Assembly (NCBI RefSeq): GCF_023856365.1
Contig: NC_064539.1
Coordinates: 31,346,482 to 31,410,481, forward strand
Reading direction: 5' to 3'
Origin: Brienomyrus brachyistius
Taxonomy: Eukaryota > Chordata > Actinopteri > Osteoglossiformes > Mormyridae
DNA: 64,000 nt
The first letter of the stretch is position 1. Each line of letters opens with the position of its first letter. Both the position numbers and the translations under genes were made by a program. The notes under the pieces are model-generated. The model ran no database searches and was not told the origin of the DNA. It saw nothing but the letters and a program-made list of their open reading frames with translations. Shown one piece after another: positions 47,776 to 59,727 of this stretch.

Positions 47776-49280
47776 GACAAAGAGACTGACATACACAGCT
47801 GGACAAAAAAAGGGCCAAACCTAAAACTGCAGAACATTAAAATTTTAATGATCTCAGCAGCAAATGGCCGGAAGATTTTTTGCAAATTGTGTGAAGAAAG
47901 ACTTGGACAATCACTTTTTTCAAAAACCAAGTTCGAAGGAATTTCAAATGTTACGCAGTTCGGTCAGATATATTTGAATATCTGTGATACTTTTTGCAAT
48001 CCTTCGCAATTGTTTTGTGTTACTAATAGTGAATGTACTGTGTCCAGTTAAAGCACAAAACAGAATTACTGGACTAAGTATAAACCTAAATGAAACAGCC
48101 ATGTCCAGTTAAGTGCACTTTACACATTAAACTATGGAGGACAATGCAAACCATATAACTTTCATATGTGTGATTTATACATATTTATTAATAGTGGCAC
48201 TCTGGCAGTTCACGGCCAGTGACTGTAAACAAGACAGTTGTTCCAGTAAGACAAGGCAGTGAACTTTACCGCGGTGTCATAGTTAAGGTTTAAACCCGAA
48301 CCCACTTGTATGTCGGCCTGTACTGAAATACTCCAGATAGGGGGTTTGAGTTTGAACCATAACTGTAGCACTGCAGTAAAGCAAATTACTTTCTAAACCT
48401 TCACGTGCAGATTTCCAGTACTGTAATGTCTTTCGATGTTTGTAAATATATTTTCGTGTTTATTGCAAGGAATCGCAAAACTATTTCAAAAAATATTTTC
48501 CCTCCCAGACCCCTTAGAGCCAAAAAAAATAAATCAACGGTCTGATGCGCTTAAAGGCTAAAGTGAAATTCGAACGGGTTAATTATAGTTTGAATACATA
48601 TTTTTCAAAGAATCTTTGAATGTGGGTTAAAAAGAGCCTTAACCCAGACATTTCAATTTTATATCAAACATTAAAATATTCTGATTATTTTATCTTTGCA
48701 TACAGGAGGACGACACAGATGAATTTACCCATTTCCATCTTTGTCTCGCAACAGTTCACTGCAGCAATGAGCCAATGGAAGCTCAGATCTTGGTGTTTTT
48801 TATGCTGTATGACCAATGATTCGTCTCCCAGTTTTGTGACGCAGAATCATTGGCTAGCAGCCCGACTGCCAATTACCACCATCAGATCTGAAAGCTACGT
48901 AAATTCATCCCGCGTTAGTCTGTAGCCACATGTTCCCAATAAAAAAATTTTTTTGACCAACTAGCTGCTTTATCCTTCATTTCTATCGTTTCATCTGAAG
49001 CTTCTGTAATTGCTTCAGCTTCTAGAAAACCCATCAGTGTGCGGGGGGGGGGGGGGGGGGGGCTATAAAATGCATGAAGACCATCCAGCACATACAGGGG
49101 CCCTTAATACTATCACTTCTACAGCCCAGGATCTTGACCAACGTCAGGGGCCCCCAGAGAAGTTGCACCATAGCCAACGCAGAGGGAACACAGAGGTATG
49201 TCACGAGGTCCTGAACGCGTCATGTGACAGAGATTAATGAGAGCAAACCCACTTCATTCATTGTAACACCATCCTTGGAA
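47776..49280. other. No gene seen between the Ig-like receptor and ftsj1
   Basis: AT-rich DNA with a long G run at 49039-49062. It would include the promoter of the Ig-like receptor gene and the 3' end of ftsj1. Confidence 0.5.
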
Positions 49281-49282
49281 AT

Positions 49283-49288
49283 TTTATT
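49283..49288 (-). terminator. Polyadenylation signal of ftsj1
   Basis: AATAAA on the minus strand about 165 bp past the ftsj1 stop (49452), in an AT-rich setting. Confidence 0.6.
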
Positions 49289-49451
49289 TACTCTATAAAA
49301 CAATAAACAACAGATAAAACCCCAATTTCTCCAAGAAATATGTCCATTATTTTGCAGGTCTGATTCTTTTTTAAAACCAAGCAGGACTCTATCCATGACC
49401 AGTTGGCCTCAAGTCCTGAGGCATATGAGCAGAATTAAGTCTCTGTCCTTT

Positions 49452-51603
49452 TTACTTATCATCCTGCTTTCTAGCATCCTCAGCTGTTCCAGCTGGTGGT
49501 CTCATGCCTGCATCCTGATTGGCTGAGAGGTGAAGGGAAGAAAGATCTTCATCCAATGGAAGACCGGAAGAGTTCTCATTGGCCAGCAGGTTGTTCTTGC
49601 GCAGACGACAGGCCTGCTCATAGGGTGGTCGAATCGGGGGCTGAGTGGGGGGTGTGTATTTGTATTCCTTACTGGGGTCCAGCTAGAAACAAACAGAAAA
49701 ACGTTTTAGACCAGATTTAAGTTCAAACTCCAGTCAGCACCACTGCAGCAATACATACATGCAAAAATGTAAAAATGTTCATCTTAACAGACACCAGCAA
49801 CCTCAGCATGCTGTCATAGCAACCCAGAGTGCACCTGGAGGGGATAGGTCCGGTCCGAGTCAAAGGCACTGAGATCCCCACAGGCCAGGAATGGCACAAT
49901 GACCCGGTTTGGTCCCTCTAGCTGGTTAAAATCCACATCTGGGAGAAAACATCAGAGGCAGTGACACCGTTGCATTTCACATGTGCCAAACACAGTTAAG
50001 CTTGTGTATGAAATATAACGTACATGAGCACAGCGTTAAAGGGGGGGAGACCACAAGAAAAGGGTATGTCACTGTATTTAAGGTGGCACAGCGTTATAGG
50101 AGAGGAAAGAGTAAGAAAATAGTGTCTAACTGCATTTTAAGGTGGCACAGTGTCCAGACGTGTCTGGGATGCAGGTTGCTCACCATAGCAATGGTCCAGC
50201 AGGGGGTTAGACATGTTAGGCACGTAGCCCTCGGGAGGGGCATACCTCTGACACACCACGAAGGCTTCTGAGGGAGACAGAGTCACAGCCGGTGGTCAGC
50301 CCCCCCTACATATACACGTGGAGGTGCTTACTTCCACACTGTGTGCAAACCAGTCCTCTCAGGGATGGAAAACGGTTATTAAAGGTGACTAGGGTCCCTG
50401 CTGTCATTGTGCAAACAGGTCAGACCCCGATGTCTTGCGGAGGGGTGGGCCGGGCCCCTCACCGATGCTCGAGTTGCGGCTGCTCCTAGGCTTGGCACAT
50501 GTGACTTCGCCAAAAAAAATCCTGAGCTGGGAGTACAGAAGGGTGACGTCCTTTCCCCGGAATATCTACAGAGGTACAGAGGGTTAGGGGCCAACAATTG
50601 GATGTAAACCAGTGCCCTGCTGATCACAGAGCCACACAACATCCCAACAAGTCAAATGGGTAACCCCCCCACCCCCACCTTACCTTTGCCACAAAAGTTC
50701 CTCCACGCTTCAGGACATGAGTTGTGATGTTCAAAGCCTATCAGGAGGTAAGGAGCACAGGTATTACACAGACCTCCCTCACACAGAACTGCAACTAATT
50801 TTCACTGTTCTATCCAAAGTGACCTAAAAAGCAGGCAGATAATTTATCACAGCATACAGTCGTTAAGGAGCCAGCTGAGGTACAACAGCTGTGAGACTGA
50901 ACTTTTGGGGAGGGACCAGGAACAGTGCAAGATGACTGTCAGAACATCAGCTATACAAACACTATTTAGTGTGTAATATGAGAAAATCCATTTACATAAA
51001 TATCACTAACAGAATCTAGTAAGAAATGACAGTGAGCTAGGGAGGGTCAGGGCAAGATGAGATATATTAATATTTTAATATATTTTATAAAAAAACCAGC
51101 TTCACAGACGGGTAAAGTTGTCTGAAAACAACAAACAGGTAAGCTGAGGTTCCAGGGCAAAACCCATTAAAAAGCAGATGAGAGCAGATCAGTGGCAGGT
51201 CGGTTCAGGCGGCCAAACTGACAGCAAGGAGCAGCTGGGCCTGGATGTACTCATCCACGTCATGCAGTCCAGTCACTGAGGAAACAGGAAGGAGGACCAA
51301 TCAGCAGCTTCCACTAGAACCATTAGCCAACTGGGACAGGATCACAGCTTTGCGTTGTACCCTCATTAACAGAACCATCTGTGACACTGAAATATCTGCC
51401 TTTAAATTACTTGCTATTTACCATCAGGGGCACCGTCACACACCACAAGGTCAGCAGGCTGCCCCTCAAAGTGTCTGATTATTTCCTGGGCTGTGGAAGT
51501 CTGACGAGAGAGAATATCAGTATACGGAGTATACACCAGCATGTAAATGTATGTATATAATGGTAAGTGATGTCCTGTGGTTAGTGAGCCATTGCCCCCC
51601 CCC

Positions 51604-51680
<77 letters not shown>

Positions 51681-53613
51681 CCACACCTGCCTTGGTGATG
51701 TCGCCCTGGATCTGTGTCACTCCTGGGAGTGGAGCCATGGCCTGAAGATCAACAGCAACGATCTTGGCCTGCTCCTGCTCCCGCTCCCGCTCCTGCTCCC
51801 GCTCCCGCCCTCTGCACCAACACAAGGGAGGGTACCAGTGACTCTCACTCACAGGCGGTTTTACCATAAGATGCAGCAAGGCAGCTCCTCAGGGCCTCCC
51901 CACCAAAGGGACTCAGGAATTTGTGTTTCTTGTTTTTTATATATATATTTTTTAAATGGGGTGGGCATGTAAAAACGCAAACTCCAGAAATAAAATGCCT
52001 GTAATTCTTGAAACTATTTTACAATCTTAAACGAGGGCTGATTTAAATCCTAACGGTCACAAAATGTCAGTAATAAGACATAAAGGGATTTCTAAGTGTT
52101 ACTCATGTAGGTAGAAAACACTTTGTCTGCCAAAATGATTTCGTGGTTTGTTTCAGCATTATAAATACTTGACTTAGGATGGTGACCCTGCAAAGACAGT
52201 GGACTCAGACAGAACCCTGAGTAACACTCAATGAAAAACTTATGTGAATTAGTCCAAGTACAGTGGTCTCAGTGTCGAGCAGATTTTCTCGCACTATGTG
52301 TAGTTGCCCCAGTCCTGAAAGAGTCTCTCTATAAAAATATGTAAATAAATCCCTTATCTGTGTTTAACTGCAGTTTTTCTTCTGCATTCCATTTCTGGCA
52401 TAACATCTCATTTTTAGAAAGCAATTCACACCACCCACCAAGCAGCAAGAGAGGGGAAATGACGAATGTTACAGCTTCAGGCTATTCGAAGGGGGGGATC
52501 CTGAGGGAAATCTATGGGATCCTGACAGCAAATTTGTTTATGTCAGTCAACACTACCACTGGTCAGTAATGCTTCTAGTCAACATTATATGATTACCATT
52601 TTTAATCATGATTTTTTCCCCCCACACAATAGGCTATATAACAAAGAAATTAGAATACTGAAAAATCACATCAGCTGCGGTTTCGGAACTTGCTACACTG
52701 GATTGCTTTGGCCTGTTGAAAGCCCTCAGTCCACGGGTAAACAGGGATGATGTCACTGACGACATTATAAACAGGGGTAGTTTTTACTATGTTTGCACAA
52801 TTTAGATTGTTCTTTGGAAAAATGACTAAAAAAGATATGAACCATTTGGCCCTTACTGAGTTACGGATACTGAAGTCAGCATACTTTGAGCAATGGGTGC
52901 TTTGCTATTCATGTAAACCAAAAGGAAGTGTACATTTCCACTGACATCCAAGTTGAACTATAAATATCTCTCTTTTAATAACATTAAGATCAGAAAATTA
53001 CTAAGTAATAGATACCTTGCTGTTTTTACTTAATCGTTTTCAGACTTTTTTTATTTCAAAATAACACACACGCACACACAAGGTATATATAACTTTGTGG
53101 GGATTCCAGTCACTTCTATGAACATAACCCTAATCCCAAGAATGACAACCTTTTACTCGGTAATTCTTATGTCTATTCAATTGTCTGTCAAGCACCCATG
53201 CGGGATGGGAGCTTCATAGAAGTAAACGGCATTTTGATCAATGGCTTGTCCAGCGCCTTACCTGAGTTTTCGGCTCAGAACTTGGCTCCAGCTTCCCGGA
53301 GCCGCGCACAAGTCCACCGCCCGCCGCACACCTGCAGAAAACGCACCGACTTTGTTGCATTACAAGACACAGTTTTTATACATTCCTTTGTCTGGTTATT
53401 CCTTAATAAGGAGCATTTCGGGGACAGGGAGAATCACTCAACTCGGACGCAGCCCATTTGCTTGTGAACCATGTCACGGAGCTGGGGCCCACCTTTAAAG
53501 AGGCCGAACTCCTCATCCAGCTGCAGCAGCTTGAAAGCACTGCGGGCGCGCCAGCCCTCCTCTTTAGCGAGCCGGTAGTAAATATCCCGCTTGTCTTTGG
53601 AGGAGCGACCCAT
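49452..53613 (-). CDS. ftsj1: tRNA 2'-O-ribose methyltransferase FTSJ1, 10 exons, complete
   Basis: SAM-dependent enzyme that 2'-O-methylates the anticodon loop (positions 32 and 34) of some tRNAs, in the cytosol with partner proteins. Exons (minus order): 53613-53493, 53331-53262, 51811-51691, 51500-51422, 51275-51223, 50737-50684, 50565-50463, 50267-50184, 49938-49835, 49682-49452; 339 residues against about 329 in human. The K-D-K-E catalytic set is visible: Lys28 in SAFKL, Asp126 in CDGAPD, Lys166 in FVAKIFRG, Glu201 in NSSIEAF. The SAM motif DLCAAPGSW is at residues 47-55, and the conserved [10 protein letters not shown] is in the tail. The ATG at 53613 starts the family-typical [14 protein letters not shown]. 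Oddities: a charged Arg/Glu/Gln repeat at residues 65-78, and an exon 3 donor that best fits GC rather than GT. The other introns have GT-AG borders. Confidence 0.96.
51598..51680 (+). repeat. (CA)n microsatellite in ftsj1 intron 3
   Basis: About 38 uninterrupted CA dinucleotides preceded by a run of C. On the coding (minus) strand this is a (TG)n tract that starts within about 10 bases of the 5' splice site of intron 3. Confidence 0.95.
51768..51810 (-). repeat. Coding 12-bp-like repeat in ftsj1 exon 3
   Basis: Purine-rich repeats of GGAGCGGGAGCA type, read on the minus strand, encode alternating Arg/Glu/Gln residues directly after the exon 2-3 junction and before AKIVAVDLQ. They sit in the loop between the SAM-binding motif and the next strand, where the family varies in length. 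Confidence 0.75.
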
Positions 53614-54207
53614 GGCAGCAAGCTGTCACACCACCCTTTTATGTAGAGAAACGGCGGAGGACTGTTAACGCCGCGACATTTCCCTCATCCAGCTTCAGCT
53701 CATCCGTTTACTTTACGGACCAGTACTTTACTCTACATTTATTTATCCAGCCTTCACATTCAGGACGCAAACTCACCTATTCAATTTCAGAAATGCCTAC
53801 GGCACGAAAAAATAATCAAATAAATAATCGACCACCACCAATGTTAAGCTCTCAACTGATACCGTTTATAAACCCGTTATAAATTGAAAATACTTACACA
53901 CACGTTCCGATCTCCAGACTGCTACTGCGTGCGAGGACCCCTCTGTCCAATAAAACGAGACGCCTTCTCGCTGAGCTGTCCTTAAGGATGCCTGAATAAA
54001 AGTGACCTTATTTTAAAAGTGGGTGTCGCTAGTTATAGCAGCAATATATATAGGTAGGAGCTAAGTTTGTCCACTAGATGGCAGTGTTCTCAAGCGGATA
54101 GACGTCTTGTCATACAAATATAAGTATAAACATTTGGAATGTTTAAATAATATGCTACATTTCAACTGATCAGAGATTAAATCGGACTCATATAAAATGG
54201 TACCAGC

Positions 54208-54642
54208 GTAGCTAATTTTAAGTTTGTAATATAATAATATGTATTTGGCGTAAGATTTTTTTAAGAGTTTGAAAGTGTGTGTCACGTTAGATGCGGGAGA
54301 GTTTGCAGCTGTGCATTCAGCGCACAGACGTAACAGCGGAGGAGCTTTTATCGAGTGTGTGTGTGCGTAATTTCTGAGCAACATGCAGTGTAATCTAGTT
54401 TTAATAACTGTACATACAAAGATGCTCTTTCTCTTTTATCTTAAACTATGAATGAACCTGAAGGTGATCCTTTCAAAATGAGATCACGGAAAGGCGATCA
54501 CGGCTTCAGTCGCTGTTACGTCTGTGCGCTGAATGCACAGCTGCAAACTCTCCCGCATCTAACGTGACACTCACACTTCCAAACTCTCAAAGAATCGTAC
54601 GCCAAATACATATTATTATATTACAAACCTAAAATTAGCTAC
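54208..54642. repeat. Large inverted repeat (arms about 131 bp, spacer 172 bp)
   Basis: Left arm 54208-54338 is nearly the reverse complement of right arm 54511-54642. Landmarks are GCGGGAGAGTTTGCAGCTGT on the left and ACAGCTGCAAACTCTCCCGC on the right. The spacer holds no ORF of note. It could be a fold-back transposon or a cruciform-forming repeat. It lies about 0.6 kb upstream of the ftsj1 start. Confidence 0.85.
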
Positions 54643-55424
54643 ATCAAAAGTGCTGGGGTAGTTCGCAAACCCTAAAGGCAATTTACAAGGTAATACAACT
54701 CTCACATACATGAAAATGCGTACGCAGACTAGTCTCGAATTGAAAACCTCACGCCAGCCAGCTGACCACATTTGGCTGTGAATGTCATTACTGAGTATTA
54801 TTATTGCCCTGTGTATCTTCTGTAATATGATACAGGTGTGAGAGAATGAATTCTCGTTGAAATCAATCTGTGGCCGTTTTATTTTCAAATTGATCCATTT
54901 GTAAGAGAACAAACACAATGTTATGAGCCACTGGTTTCAGTATTATCTACCCCTTGTGACTCATGAACTCAGTGATACTGTGCAAACAGACGGGGGGGGG
55001 GGGTGACAGTTTGTAATTGATCAGGGACGGACCAATGAATGGCGGAATTTCCCATTACGTTTCCGACAACCACCTGCTGGCTCCGCCCACCAAAGCGGTG
55101 TCAGTCCCCTCTCCCCCCTCCCCGCGATCGCTGACGTGGTATGGGGTGTATCACTGCAGACTTTTGATTGGCTGGCGCTGCCTGTGGGACCATTAAGGCA
55201 GGGTCTGCCTTACTCTGTAAGTTAGCAGAGGACATGGGGGGGCTAAGTTTTGGTTTTAAAATATGACAGGTGGGAATTAAGGTGGGGGGCTAAGTTTTGT
55301 TTAAATGATAATCCCTACACTACTGCTAGATTATTGTGCTGTTTAACTTAACGTTGCTATTCATTTTGCAGCTTTTAATCTGTGTTCAGTTGTATGTTAT
55401 TTATCTGAGTTCTTGTTTTTTTTA

Positions 55425-55508
55425 CCAGAGAGCAGCATAATATCCTTTCATTGTACTGAATGTATAATGACAATAAAGTTTCATTCATTCATTCATTCAT
55501 TCATTCAT
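55425..55508 (+). mobile_element. Probable LINE 3' end with (CATT)n tail
   Basis: TGTACTGAATGTATAATGACAATAAAGTTT followed by about eight CATT units (shown in two parts: GTATAATGACAATAAAG and the tail). This is the usual terminus of fish L2/CR1-like retroposons. No ORF is left. Confidence 0.45.
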
Positions 55509-55727
55509 CCATTATAAGCTGCTGTGCCACCTCTATGCATCTACTCCTGGACTGTAAGGACATGCTTATTGTACCATTAAATTTGGAACGAGAGAGGGGT
55601 AACGCACTTAGACAGGAGGAAGGAAGACAGGTCTGCCCCCAAGGATTCAAAAGGACCTAGACTACAATGTAAATGGTTACGTTTACAGGGGATGAGCTAT
55701 CATGTCACACCGAGGCCCTTTCTGTAC

Positions 55728-55930
55728 AGACATGTTATATTGATTTTAGCTGTAATGATTGGCTGTGCAGACATGCTATGTTGATCTTAGCTGTAATGAT
55801 TGGCTGTGCAGACATGCTATGTTGATCTTAGCTGTAATGATTGGCTGTGCAGACATGCTATGTTGATCTTAGCTGTAATGATTGGCTGAGGAGACATTCT
55901 ATGTTGATCTTAGCTGTAATGATGGACTGG
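55728..55930. repeat. Tandem repeat, 41-bp unit
   Basis: About five copies with core TTAGCTGTAATGATTGGCTG and GACATGCTATGTTGATC. An inverted copy lies at 56900-56952. Confidence 0.95.
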
Positions 55931-55991
55931 GATTAGGGTTTTTCCCATAGAAATTAATGGAAGGTCCCCATTTAGATAGGAAGACCAACTT

Positions 55992-55993
<2 letters not shown>

Positions 55994-56065
<72 letters not shown>
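55994..56065. repeat. (TG)n microsatellite
   Basis: About 36 TG dinucleotides following a TCCCCA-type interspersed repeat fragment. Confidence 0.95.
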
Positions 56066-56066
<1 letters not shown>

Positions 56067-56284
56067 GGTTGTAGCATGACTCACAATAAAAGTTCATCTC
56101 TAGTCATCCTATAGTGACATGACTTGCCCACCCTAGGAGATCCCACTCACCAACCAGGCCCAGGTTCTCAGAGCTCATCTTCCCCACCCACACTGATAAC
56201 TGATATGACCATCATCATCCTCAGCCCCTAACCCTACGCACACGTGTGTGGTCAGCACTCTCTCTGTGGTCTCTTCCCCTTCAG

Positions 56285-56383
56285 GGTGACATCATATATG
56301 CTGAGCTCATCTCAGTATCTCAGGATGCTGGATCTTTACACCCGGAACTCTACCCTCCGCAGTGTCCCCTGAACAGTCGGTAA
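56285..56383 (+). other. Isolated exon-like segment with an ITIM-like motif, low confidence
   Basis: After a pyrimidine-rich acceptor (CTTCCCCTTCAG), an open segment encodes GDIIYAELISVSQDAG and on to a TAA at 56381. It contains IIYAEL, which fits the (I/V/L)xYxx(L/V) inhibitory motif of immune receptors. The TAA overlaps a strong donor (AGTCG/GTAAGT at 56379/56380), so it could also be an internal exon. No extracellular or membrane exon was found upstream on the plus strand, so it may be a remnant. Confidence 0.3.
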
Positions 56384-56899
56384 GTGTTGACATTGTTATA
56401 CAGTGTAGTATATGTTACATTACAGTTAAACCTTCACAGGCTAGAACATAGATCAGTACAGCAGACATTATACCTACGTCATATAAGTTGCGTCGGGTGT
56501 AAATTATTACCAGCTCCTGAGCCATTACCTTCCTTATTTAATTCTCCCATACATCCCACATATCAGCGGTACCTCAGAGCAATAAATCAATGCAAGCTTT
56601 TACTTCATGCCCACCACCTACAACACGCATGAATCGATGGCCTTTCACTCTCCTCTAATGGACTTTCAGGTTGTTCAGGTATAAGTATTCTGAGTATATA
56701 CAACAGTACTCAGTATTGCAGCAGCCATTGGTGGTCTAGCAGCACTTACATGTTCAAAAGTATCGTTCATCATGAAACACAGACACACCACCCACTGGCC
56801 CCCCAATTTCTCGGTCTTTCAGAGCCACCAAATGCCCACTATCCACCCTGATAATTATGCCAGTGAGGCTGCGACGCTCCCGGTCAGTCGGTTTGCGGC

Positions 56900-56952
56900 A
56901 TGTCTGCACAGCCAATCATTACAGCTAAAATCAACATGTCTGCACAGCCAAT
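56900..56952. repeat. Inverted single copy of the 41-bp repeat
   Basis: TGTCTGCACAGCCAATCATT and the following bases are the reverse complement of the 55728-55930 unit. Confidence 0.85.
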
Positions 56953-57089
56953 TGCCGCTGGAATAGGAGAAAGCTGGCAGACTGGCCCTGGCCCCTAGTC
57001 CACCTCCGCGGCTGTCCACATCGCTGCAGCGGTGCCCGAGACACGCGGGAACCTGCGCTGTCTGTGATCCATCTCGTTACGTCAACAAG

Positions 57090-57580
57090 GCAGCCCCTCA
57101 TGTCAGGCAGCAGCATGAAGCAGCCCATCATGTCAGGCAGCGGCGTGAAGCAGCCCCTCATGTCAGGCAGCGGCGTGAAGCAGCCCCACATGTCAGGCAG
57201 CGGCGTGAAGCAGCCCCACATGTCAGGCAGCGGCGTGAAGCAGCCCCACATGTCAGGCAGCGGCGTGAAGCAGCCCCACATGTCAGGCAGCGGCGTGAAG
57301 CAGCCCCACATGTCAGGCAGCGGCGTGAAGCAGCCCCTCATGTCAGGCAGCGGCGTGAAGCAGCCCCACATGTCAGGCAGCGGCGTGAAGCAGCCCCACA
57401 TGTCAGGCAGCGGCGTGAAGCAGCCCCACATGTCAGGCAGCGGCGTGAAGCAGCCCCACATGTCAGGCAGCGGCGTGAAGCAGCCCCTCATGTCAGGCAG
57501 CGGCGTGAAGCAGCCCCACATGTCAGGCAGCGGCGTGAAGCAGCCCCACATGTCAGGCAGCGGCGTGAAGCAGCCCCAGA
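57090..57580. repeat. Minisatellite, exact 30-bp unit
   Basis: About 16 nearly identical units (core CATGTCAGGCAGCGGCGTGA) with CAC/CTC variants. Long frames are open on both strands because the period is 30; no gene signals. Confidence 0.95.
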
Positions 57581-58189
57581 CATGTATGCCGCACACACAC
57601 ACTTCCATGCCCACTTTCTGTGTGAGAAGTGGCTGCTTCTCTCGCCCAAGGTCAAGCAGCACAGGCAAATATAGGCAGAGAGACACCCGGATCCAAACGT
57701 GTCTGCAGAGTGAACAAGATCAGAGTGTGTATGAGGCGAGTCTTATGAAATGCAGGCTGAAGGGGAATGCCTAATGAGACTGACGGAGTTGGAGGGGGGC
57801 CTCTGTGTATCCATATGTGCTGTGGCAATGAGTCAGCAAAGGGGCTGTACTGCAGGACTCAGTAATGCTTAGTGGCCACTTGGGGGCAGTGTGGCACTTA
57901 GTGTTTGCTGGGTGAGGAGAACTGAAATTCACTGCAAGCTGCACTGTCATCAGCAACCCTCCCCCCACCCTCAACAATGCAGCACTCGCACTGGAGGGCC
58001 GCGCCACACTTACTTGGACCAGCACTATTGCAACGATCTGAGCGGCAACACGGGCTGGAGGAAGCAGCTCAGCCCTCACACACACACACACACACACACG
58101 GGGCTCCGGGGACATGGCATAGGGTGGAGCCATACACCTGGGGCGGGCGGAACCCCTCCCAGCCGCCGATCTTTGCATTGGACCAGACA

Positions 58190-58290
58190 GGCAATTATTA
58201 CGATTAAGATAAACTTTTTTTGATCCCAGGGGGTACCAGCATACAGCAGCGTGAGAGGAGAGGACAGATACACATATAAGGCGCACAGAA
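58190..58290 (+). mobile_element. Retroposon-derived fragment, low confidence
   Basis: GATAAACTTTTTTTGATCCC and CAGCATACAGCAGC resemble the widespread fish LINE terminus that reads CTTTATTGATCCC. Short and diverged. Confidence 0.35.
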
Positions 58291-59727
58291 CGCAGACGAG
58301 CGAATGTGGTGCAGTGTGTTACGCGTGAGCAGTGCTGCTGGTTCTGGCCTGTAACACAGAGTGTGGACCTCGCAGCCGCTGGTGCCGCGTCCCTCTCAGC
58401 CCAAACCTCCCTCATCTCAAACTCCTTCTCACTGACTTTTGGTTCACAGTCATCTGAGCGAAACGAACGTGCCTGGCTCCTCTCACTGCTGCCCCCCCCC
58501 TCAGACTGCTGCATACCATTATTCTTGTCTCTCCTCCCCCCCCCCCCCCCCCGTTACTTCCCGCAGCTCATGCACGCACAGTCGTAAGTATGCCGCAGAC
58601 ACATTAACGTTCACACCCATCACACGCCCCCCCCCCTCCCCAGACAAGCCATCACCGAATGGACAGCTTCCTACCCACACCAAGCCGCTCGTTCTAATTT
58701 TGTGACCCCCCCCCCCCAGGTCTGTGCAGCATGGAGGAGGGGCTCTCTTTCAATAGCATTTAGCATTATGATCGAGCACATAGGTTTCATTTCAACGTTG
58801 GTAGGGAGTAACAGAGATTAGCCTTAACCCTTCCGGCTCTGTAAACACACACAGCACTTCCGCAGTAGTGATAGAGACTCATCTGTACCGTCCACACCCA
58901 AATCTACGCCCTTGGGTGATTATTCATTTCAGACTCACTTATCATGCAGGAAATAGCCCTGTGTCTGAATTAGATGAAAACATCAGGGTGCGCTTTCAAA
59001 TTTCCAGGGGCCTCTTACCTGCAGGAAATGAGGGGCCACCACAGGGCCACAGATATACCCCAGCTAGAGAAACTGCGCAGCTGCAGCCATTACTGTGCAC
59101 TCAGCGGCTGTAAATCAACACCCCGCCTAATAAGCAAGGCTCTACTGTAAAAGCAGCACATTTACAGAAGTGTCACATGCAGTGGCCAGAGGGGTGTGGC
59201 CACCAGAGGGGTGTGGCTAAAGTGGGTGTGGTTTGTGCTGACAGCTGTCGCCAGTAATGTGGGTTGGTATTAGTCTGCACTTTGCAAGCGTACAAATCAG
59301 AAACAGTAACAATCCCTGTGAGAAAGCACTGTGCTCCATTCCTCTGTTCACCTATTAAAATGCCACATATTAGAGCTAAAATTACATCTTAGATTACCAT
59401 CTGCTTAAAGGGGTAGTGGACTAATTTTCCCTTAAAGGGGCGGCTGCACTGTCTAGCTTTTTCTCGCTCTGGAACTGTCTCCAGACAAGGACAAGGTTCA
59501 TGTCAGGAGGCCCCTCCCACCACTCACTCAGCATGTCCTTAGTAGCCTGAAGTGGCTGCAGATCCCCACCATACCATCACACCAGGGCAAAAGTCAGAAG
59601 ACAACAAAGTGACATTTAGCTGCCTTTATAAGATGCACATAAAAGCAAGTGAGTCGAACAGAACTGAGGTTAATGCTTTCATCAGCCTGCTGGCCCTCAG
59701 GCAGTGCTGACCATGCCCCATTGTGAG

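Noticed and set aside
56931..57774. Frames of about 240-250 codons on both strands
   Set aside because: Produced by the 30-bp repeat; opposite strands are equally open and no gene signals flank them.
57771..58514. A 247-codon minus-strand frame
   Set aside because: It crosses a (CA)n tract and a retroposon-like fragment and has no recognisable domain.
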